The notes under the pieces are model-generated. The model did no database searches, was not told the DNA's origin, and saw only the letters and a program-made list of their open reading frames with translations. From the NCBI GenBank assembly GCA_963682055.1, contig OY821744.1, positions 23,474,967 through 23,538,966 on the forward strand: DNA of 64,000 nt, given 5' to 3'. Origin of the DNA: Primula veris. Taxonomy: Eukaryota; Streptophyta; Magnoliopsida; Ericales; Primulaceae. How positions within the stretch are numbered: position 1 is the stretch's first letter; each line of letters begins with the position of its first letter. Below, piece by piece: positions 57,690 through 64,000 of the stretch. Made by a program: the position numbers and the translations under genes.

Positions 57690-57861
57690 GTAATACGTCC
57701 GTGGCTTTTGGTATATAGATTACGTTTTGCTTTGCAGTTTAAGTTGAAGGATAAAAACACTGATAGAACACAAAAATCAGACCCGAATATTTTATTCGGG
57801 TCATAATCAACCCACTTTATAAATGGGCATCCAACGCTTAAATGGGTCATCTCATATTGGT

Positions 57862-58329
57862 TGTAGGGATTGAGGGGCTACAACACAAAGCCCAAGCCCA
57901 ATCAAAGGGGGACCCTTGTCTGAGAAATCCCTGGGATGAAGACATTTGTCACTATCCTAGAAGGCGCAGTTGCCTATAAATAGCCCACTACCCCTCCTAG
58001 AAAAGGACCAGAAAATCTATCCAAAAAATATAGAGAGAAGTTAAGAAAAGAGAGAAACTAACCAAAGCATATCACTTCAAGAAACAAACCGAGAAAAGAC
58101 AGCCGAGCATCGAGTAAAAGAGGAGAAAGATCAAGACGAGAGATTAAATAGTTATATCGAGCATAATTGTAAAATCGGAATACGAATCCGAACAAGTGTA
58201 ATAGTCCGAACAAGGACAAGAATCCGAGTCATAATAAAGATCAGGAAGCATCATTTATTCACGGTCGATTTGTCATTTTTATCTTTGTTGAAAAGCCTAA
58301 CGCAACCGACCAAAGTTATGGCTTTATCA
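57862..58329 (+). mobile_element. 5' LTR of TAT-type gypsy element E
   Basis: TGTAGGGATTG to GGCTTTATCA, 468 bp, with TATAAATAG at 57975-57983. It is followed two bases later by the primer binding site. The start is inferred from TG and the TATA spacing, because the 3' LTR is outside the window. The five bases before it, ttggt, are the predicted TSD. Confidence 0.7.
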
Positions 58330-58331
58330 AA

Positions 58332-58351
58332 TGGCGCCGTCTTCGGGAATC
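58332..58351 (+). other. Primer binding site of element E (tRNA-Asp type)
   Basis: TGGCGCCGTCTTCGGGAATC resembles the complement of the plant tRNA-Asp 3' end, the primer usual for TAT/Athila gypsy elements, with a few mismatches. Confidence 0.75.
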
Positions 58352-58408
58352 ATCTAGTTCCCAACTAGTTTAGAATTCGAATACCAATACTCTGCCAGAC
58401 GAGCGACA

Positions 58409-61400
58409 ATGGTTACCAATGTAGAGGAAACCCATCCCGAGATAGTAGAAACCAATAACCAAAACACACAAATTAGCCAACAAGACCTCGACGATCTACT
58501 CGCTATCCGCGACAGATATGAAGCTATCCAATCCGGAAACCAACCAACAAACTCCTACGCAAACCAAGAACAACCGGTCGAACCACCCCGACATTTCATC
58601 GAAGGAATTGTCGACGAAAACATTTCGTCCTCGGAGGACGAACAAGACGTGCCCGTATTAAGGCGTGCACGAAGACGCCTAACCGGGTCCCAAGCAGGGC
58701 CGAGCTCAAGAGTCCCTTTGCCTACGACCTCGGTCAACTCTGGTGCCCGTTTACAAACGGACGAGGCTCATCAGTTTGGCATGCCCGAGGATCGTGTACT
58801 CGGACAGTCGCCACGACTGCCGACTAATTCTCCGAGGGTGATTACACCACCCACGGTGGAGGTACAACATGTCGTTCCCTTAGCCGATGAAAGGAACTAC
58901 ACACAGCTACAAGCTCAGCTGGCGGCATGCATGACGGCCATGACAGCGGCCGGCATCGTATTGCCAGTTATCCAACCCAACAAAGACCCACGCCATGAAG
59001 TGGAAGATTCTGCCTACAGGGCCGCCCTGGAGGCAGCGGGTCGGCGAACCGATACAAGAGTCCCCCACCAAGGGGGCAATGTCCCAATAACTATCGTCCA
59101 TCCGAACACACATACGGAACGTGTCCACACAAACACGAAGGACGATAGATATCCCGATTACAGGATCGGGGAAGGATATGGCCCACCACCACATCAGGAA
59201 GGATACCCTCCCCCCTACCAAGTCACGGATGACGCGTTCCAACAGGCTTGGAACGTATGCCAAGAAACCCCGTGTGCTGAACAGATCACGCGGTACCGCA
59301 ATCCTATGGGGTTCGTCATCCCCGAATTCAGGCTCTATGATGGAAAGAGTTGCCCTATCGACCATCTGAGGCACTACAAGACGAAGATGGAACTGTGGAG
59401 TGACGACCATGCACTGATGTGCAAATTTTTCAAAAACAGCTTGGGTCAAGAGGCTTCGTCATGGTATCATAACTTACCACGGGGCTCCATTAGAAACTGG
59501 GCAGAACTGCTAAGAGCGTACTCCACCCGGTACGCTGCTCATCGAAAAAAGAAGGTTAGTATCGAAACCCTTCTTAAAATGACGATGATGCCAAATGAAA
59601 GGCTCAACGATTACTGCATACGTTTCATCGACGTAGCAAACCAGATTCCACGATACGCCAATAATATAGCCATCCAAAATTTTATCAATTCCATCCCTAA
59701 TGGCTATTGGGCGAGAAGGAAGTTCATAGGCAAAAACTTCCCGACCACTGATTCCCTGCTAGCCTATTGTACCCACCTCACCGATAAAAACGACGAACTG
59801 CGTTTCCTAAACCGAACTCTACCAAGAAGAGAGTCGGTCCGTGAGGCACAGGTGGGTCGCAAAAGAGTTAGAAATAGCAGGGGAGAAGCATTCCAACCGA
59901 CCAGAAAGGGCAAAGAGCCCGAGGTCCATAGCAGGGGAGAGCGACCACGAGCACTAGAGCCTAAACCGCTCCAGATTGCATACCCAACACCGACCAACGA
60001 ACATAAACCGCTCCAGCTCACCTACCCGATGCCACCCAAGCCATTTCAACAGGTTCGGCCCCAAGAGAGGGAACTCCGAAACACTTTCGGACCGGTCGAA
60101 CTGCGATACACTTTCAACCTGTCTGCTGAAGATATCCTCAAGGAGATATGCAGGGAAAGTTGGTATTCCCGACCACAACCGATCATCTCTCCCCCCAGTC
60201 AGAGAGATTCCAAGCTCTTCTGCGCATATCACGAGGATCACGGCCATCTCACTGAGCATTGCCGTAACCTACGATGGAGAATGAACCAGTGGGGCGATGC
60301 AGGATACCTAGCCAAGTTCATCAAAGGAGCTGGGAATAAAGGCAAACAACTGGCCATCGACGGATCTGACAACCGGCAAGGCAAAACGATCAATGTCGTT
60401 CATATGTCACGACCCAAGGGCCCAGGCGGGGAACGATCACGACAACGGCAGCTGGCCCACTTTAGCCAAGTAGCCAAGACATCACAGGCGTCGACTTCAA
60501 AACGACAGTGCACACCACGACGATATCCGCCTATTTCTTTTTCGGATCTTGACGAAGAAGGGGTGATATACCCCCACGGTGACGCCATTAACCTCCGTGT
60601 TCAAATCGGCCTAGACACAGTCGGAAGGGTACTTGTCGACCAAGGAGCCTCTTGTGATATCATGTACAAAGAGCTTTTCGACAAGATGGAACTCAAGCCG
60701 CAAGATCTTCAGCCTACCGATGTCACACTGATCGGATTCATCTCCGAAACGACCAAACCTTTGGGTAAGATCGTCCTCAGTGTCACAACAGGGTCCATGT
60801 CGGTTCCCGTGGAGTTCTTAGTGGTCGACGACCATTCTGGGCACAACGCAATATTGGGTCGACCTTGGCTACATGCCATGAAGGCCATACCCTCGACCTA
60901 TCACCAAAAGGTCAAATACCCGAATGATAGGGGGGCGATCGAGACAGCCAGAGGATGTCAAGAAGATTCAAGACGCTGCGAGGACATCACCGCGACCCTC
61001 CAAAAACAACGAAGCCCTGTGGAACAACCCACCAGCACAAAGAAGCTGATCAGCCAAATATCCAAAGCCGAAAGGGTTGTCGAAGAACAAGTAGGAGAGA
61101 CACTTAGGAAAGTGTATATCCCGGATATGGACGAGGAGCACTATTTCCTCCTCGGCGATAACCTTCCAAAACAGGAATCCGAGGAGTTAGAAGCGTTCCT
61201 TTTCAGCAACATTGATAAATTCGCCTGGAGCCCTAAAGACATGCCGGGCCTAGACCCCACTACAGCATGCCACCACCTAAGTGTAAACGCCGAGTACAAG
61301 CCAATAGCACAGAGAAGCAGAAAAGTCTCGGTACAGCACAGAGCAGCTATAGTCGCTGAAGTACAAAAGCTATTGGAGGCTGGAGCCATAAGGGAGGTTT

Positions 61401-64000
61401 ACTATCCAAAATGGTTGTCCAACCCGGTCGTCGTCCCTAAGAAGAACGGGAAGGAAAGAGTCTGTATAGACTTCACCAACCTCAATAAAGCCTGCCCGAG
61501 GGACCACTTTCCCCTTCCGAGGATCGATCAACTGGTGGACGCAACAGCAGGAGCGGAACGGATGACCTTCCTTGATGCGTACTCAGGATACCATCAAATT
61601 CCCCTCGCCTGCGAAGATCAAGAAAAGACTTCATTTATATCGCCTTTGGGAAATTATTGCTACACGGTAATGCCTTTCGGTCTACGCAATGCGGGGGCAA
61701 CATACCAAAGGATGATAACACGGGTATGTCGAGATCATATAGGGAAAACAATGGAGGTATACATAGACGACATGGTCGTCAAAAGCGAAAGAGCCACGTC
61801 CCACCTTCAAGATATCAGGGACGTCTTCCGAACGCTGGGCCAGCACAAACTGAAACTCAATGCGAGCAAGTGTGCATTTGGCGTCAGCAAAGGGAAATTC
61901 TTGGGGCATATGGTTAGCCGACGAGGAATAGAGGCTAATCCCGATCAAATAACGGCTCTACGAAACCTAGCGGCGCCCAAGAATAAGAAACAGGTACAAG
62001 AGCTCACGGGAATGATGGCCGCGCTGAGCAGGTTCATTAGCCGATCCGCAGATAAGGGACGGTCGTTTTTCGAATCGCTCAAGAAGAATAGAAAATTCGT
62101 CTGGGACCCGGAATGTGAAGTCTCATTCAACAATCTCAAAGAGTACTTGAGGACACTGCCACTGCTGGTAAGGCCGAACAAAGGAGACATTCTGGCATGC
62201 TACCTAGCAGTTTCCACTACAGCTGTGAGCGCAGTCATCCTACGGGAAGAAGGTCGCGAACAATTTCCGATCTACTTCGTCAGCAAGACTCTGGTCGAAG
62301 CCGAAACACGTTATCTACCCTTGGAAAAGCTGTGCCTGGCATTGGTCGTCGCAACCAGGAAGTTGCCACACTATTTCATAGCTCATCAGGTCCGGGTATA
62401 TACAAAGTTTCATATTAAAGAGTCACTTCGACGGACGGACATTAGCGGTCGAGTTGCCGCCTGGGGGGTCGAGCTATCCCAATTTCATATCGAATTCGCG
62501 CCCCGCCATGCCATAAAGGGACAAGTCCTGGCCGATTTCGTCGCAGAATTCACCGAAGGCTATGACGAGCCTTTGGCACTCTCTCCCCAATCACACTGGC
62601 AGATACATGTCGACGGATCAGCCACCAAGGACGGATCAGGAGCAGGGATCGTCCTGAAATCTAGAGAGGGAGCAATCATCGAAAAAAGCATAAAACTGGG
62701 CTTCCGAGCTACCAACAATGAGGCAGAATACGAGGCCATGATAAATGGCATGCTTATTGCCCGGTCCCTCGGATGCTCCCACTTAATTGCCAGCTCAGAC
62801 TCCATGCTCATTGTCAATCAAGCCATCGGCGAGTACCAAGCGAAAGATGATAGAATGATCCTCTACCAAGAAAAAGTCCAAAGCTTGATGGCCACCTTCG
62901 AACAATGCGAGTTAGTAAGAATCAATCGCACCGAGAATGCACATGCTGATGCATTGGCCACCCTAGCCTCGACATTAACATTGACCGACTCCCGGTCGAT
63001 CACAGTGGAACTATTGCCGACCCCGAGCATAATGAAAAGGGTAAACCGGGTGACATCGATACAGTACGAACTAGGTTGGATGGAGGACATGACCCATTAT
63101 CTGCGAAGTGGAACGCTTCCGGTCGATAAGATAAAAGCGATGAAGATTGAAAGAAAATCTCCTCGATTCTGGCTATCCGAGGATGATAAACTATACAAAT
63201 CCAGTTACCGAGGACCACATCTACTGTGCGTCCCGACCGAGCTACAACTGCCGGTCTTGGAGGAAATCCACGAAGGATCCTGCGGAGCACACATCAAAGG
63301 GCGATCCCTTGCAAACAAGGCAGTGACCCAAGGATATTGGTGGCCCTATATCAAGCGAGACGCAGATGCATACGTCCAACGATGCGACAAATGCCAGCGA
63401 TTCGCCAAGATACCACGGCTCCCATCATCTATGATGACCCCGGTATCAGCACCATGGCCGTTCGCTCAATGGGCAATCGACTTGGTCGGTAAACTCCCAA
63501 GAGCACCTGGGAATGTGGAATATCTAATCGTTGCGACTGATTATTTCACCAAATGGGTCGAAGCGAAACCCCTCCGAGAAATCAAAGCCAGCAACGTTAA
63601 ACAATTCATTTGGGAATACATCATAACTAGGTTCGGTATACCGTACGCTATAGTCGCCGACAACGGAACCCAGTTCAAAGATGCCAATTTACAGCTGTGG
63701 TACGAGGAACTCGGTATCCGAAAGTTCTATTCGACGCCGACATACCCACAAGGGAACGGGCAGGCCGAAGTGTCAAACCGAACAATATTAGACGGCATCA
63801 AGACCACCCTTGAACAGGCAAAGGGGAGGTGGCCCGAGCGGCTACTCAACGTTTTATGGTCGTGCCGAACTACACCCAAGACGGGCACCAAGGAAACCCC
63901 GTTTAGCTTAGCATACGGTGTTGAGGCCATCATACCGACAGAGATCGGACTACCCACGCTCCGAACGACGTTGGTCGAGCAGGGAAATAATGAACAAAGA
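58409..64000 (+). CDS. Gag-Pol polyprotein of TAT-type gypsy element E (open past window)
   Basis: One frame from ATG 58409 to the window end, at least 1,864 codons, no stop. Domains: Gag about residues 290-480 (WYHNLPRGSIRNWAELLRAY) and a variant knuckle CAYHEDHGHLTEHC (~605). Protease follows with LVDQGASCDIM (~740). RT (~1000-1180) has FTNLNKACPRDHFPLP, FLDAYSGYHQI and YIDDMVVKS. The first RNase H is ~1250-1340. A second, archaeal-type RNase H (~1395-1530) has HVDGSATKDGSGAG, NNEAEYEA, SSDSMLIV and ENAHADALA and defines the lineage. Integrase has CDKCQRFA, WAIDLVGKLP, VADNGTQFKD and NGQAEVSNRT. All catalytic residues seen are kept. It lies in intron 2 of the MnmG-like gene, same strand; probably recent and perhaps competent. 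Confidence 0.95.
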   Translation, partial: MVTNVEETHPEIVETNNQNTQISQQDLDDLLAIRDRYEAIQSGNQPTNSYANQEQPVEPPRHFIEGIVDENISSSEDEQDVPVLRRARRRLTGSQAGPSSRVPLPTTSVNSGARLQTDEAHQFGMPEDRVLGQSPRLPTNSPRVITPPTVEVQHVVPLADERNYTQLQAQLAACMTAMTAAGIVLPVIQPNKDPRHEVEDSAYRAALEAAGRRTDTRVPHQGGNVPITIVHPNTHTERVHTNTKDDRYPDYRIGEGYGPPPHQEGYPPPYQVTDDAFQQAWNVCQETPCAEQITRYRNPMGFVIPEFRLYDGKSCPIDHLRHYKTKMELWSDDHALMCKFFKNSLGQEASSWYHNLPRGSIRNWAELLRAYSTRYAAHRKKKVSIETLLKMTMMPNERLNDYCIRFIDVANQIPRYANNIAIQNFINSIPNGYWARRKFIGKNFPTTDSLLAYCTHLTDKNDELRFLNRTLPRRESVREAQVGRKRVRNSRGEAFQPTRKGKEPEVHSRGERPRALEPKPLQIAYPTPTNEHKPLQLTYPMPPKPFQQVRPQERELRNTFGPVELRYTFNLSAEDILKEICRESWYSRPQPIISPPSQRDSKLFCAYHEDHGHLTEHCRNLRWRMNQWGDAGYLAKFIKGAGNKGKQLAIDGSDNRQGKTINVVHMSRPKGPGGERSRQRQLAHFSQVAKTSQASTSKRQCTPRRYPPISFSDLDEEGVIYPHGDAINLRVQIGLDTVGRVLVDQGASCDIMYKELFDKMELKPQDLQPTDVTLIGFISETTKPLGKIVLSVTTGSMSVPVEFLVVDDHSGHNAILGRPWLHAMKAIPSTYHQKVKYPNDRGAIETARGCQEDSRRCEDITATLQKQRSPVEQPTSTKKLISQISKAERVVEEQVGETLRKVYIPDMDEEHYFLLGDNLPKQESEELEAFLFSNIDKFAWSPKDMPGLDPTTACHHLSVNAEYKPIAQRSRKVSVQHRAAIVAEVQKLLEAGAIREVYYPKWLSNPVVVPKKNGKERVCIDFTNLNKACPRDHFPLPRIDQLVDATAGAERMTFLDAYSGYHQIPLACEDQEKTSFISPLGNYCYTVMPFGLRNAGATYQRMITRVCRDHIGKTMEVYIDDMVVKSERATSHLQDIRDVFRTLGQHKLKLNASKCAFGVSKGKFLGHMVSRRGIEANPDQITALRNLAAPKNKKQVQELTGMMAALSRFISRSADKGRSFFESLKKNRKFVWDPECEVSFNNLKEYLRTLPLLVRPNKGDILACYLAVSTTAVSAVILREEGREQFPIYFVSKTLVEAETRYLPLEKLCLALVVATRKLPHYFIAHQVRVYTKFHIKESLRRTDISGRVAAWGVELSQFHIEFAPRHAIKGQVLADFVAEFTEGYDEPLALSPQSHWQIHVDGSATKDGSGAGIVLKSREGAIIEKSIKLGFRATNNEAEYEAMINGMLIARSLGCSHLIASSDSMLIVNQAIGEYQAKDDRMILYQEKVQSLMATFEQCELVRINRTENAHADALATLASTLTLTDSRSITVELLPTPSIMKRVNRVTSIQYELGWMEDMTHYLRSGTLPVDKIKAMKIERKSPRFWLSEDDKLYKSSYRGPHLLCVPTELQLPVLEEIHEGSCGAHIKGRSLANKAVTQGYWWPYIKRDADAYVQRCDKCQRFAKIPRLPSSMMTPVSAPWPFAQWAIDLVGKLPRAPGNVEYLIVATDYFTKWVEAKPLREIKASNVKQFIWEYIITRFGIPYAIVADNGTQFKDANLQLWYEELGIRKFYSTPTYPQGNGQAEVSNRTILDGIKTTLEQAKGRWPERLLNVLWSCRTTPKTGTKETPFSLAYGVEAIIPTEIGLPTLRTTLVEQGNNEQR

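Noticed and set aside
57585..57806. Bacterial gidA contamination
   Set aside because: The segment has plant-type splice junctions in phase with an upstream transit-peptide exon, and read-through beyond 57689 is intron.
58555..63957. Many minus-strand frames of 60-180 codons across the right end
   Set aside because: All lie antisense to the uninterrupted gag-pol frame of element E and show no domain of their own.

Overview
The window is nuclear DNA of a flowering plant, most likely a eudicot. The evidence is AT-rich intergenic sequence, genes with GT-AG introns, and nested LTR retrotransposons of plant lineages: Tekay-type Ty3/gypsy chromoviruses, a TAT-type gypsy element and Ty1/copia. There are also a Cassandra LTR with an embedded 5S rRNA-like segment, a Helitron, MITEs and a LINE fragment. 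No prokaryotic or organellar operon is present. The species cannot be named from the sequence.

Layout. 1-6150: decayed minus-strand Tekay chromovirus (element A), abutting on the left the LTR end of a second family (B). 6154-6445: Cassandra-like solo LTR. 6450-9342: intergenic DNA, a CACTA-like end and an ~850-bp Helitron read from its minus strand. 9421-11545: minus-strand copia relic. 12742-13377: an insert bracketed by an exact 17-bp direct repeat. 13870-16330: large foldback structures. 17043-18041: 3' part of a LINE ORF2. 18040-21828: a spliced, transposon-associated ORF followed by an antisense fragment of TAT gag.

22715-44196: a broken gene of the glucose-6-phosphate 1-epimerase (aldose 1-epimerase-like) family. 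Three of its exons are duplicated in tandem (about 22645-41066 and 41066-42296). Copy 1 is inflated by a solo LTR of family B (23045-24805, TSD GTATT), a Tekay element C (25260-32986, TSD GATTT) and a copia element F (about 32998-40645). Copy 2 keeps the uninterrupted form of the insertion sites. The last exon lies at 43988-44196.

44668-45173: MULE-type MITE with a 10-bp TSD. 46300-47873: pyrimidine-rich island and a CACTA-type terminus. 51542-53669: an apparently intact two-exon RRM protein gene resembling AIPP1/EDM3. 56400-57689: first two exons of an organelle-targeted MnmG/GidA (MTO1-like) tRNA-modification gene. Its second intron holds the 5' end of a TAT-type gypsy element (E, 57862 to beyond 64000) whose gag-pol frame is open for at least 1,864 codons.

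Most TE genes are dead from stop codons and frameshifts; E looks recent. The AIPP1-like gene and the MnmG-like gene are the likely functional host genes. The epimerase locus is a pseudogene, or at least badly damaged.
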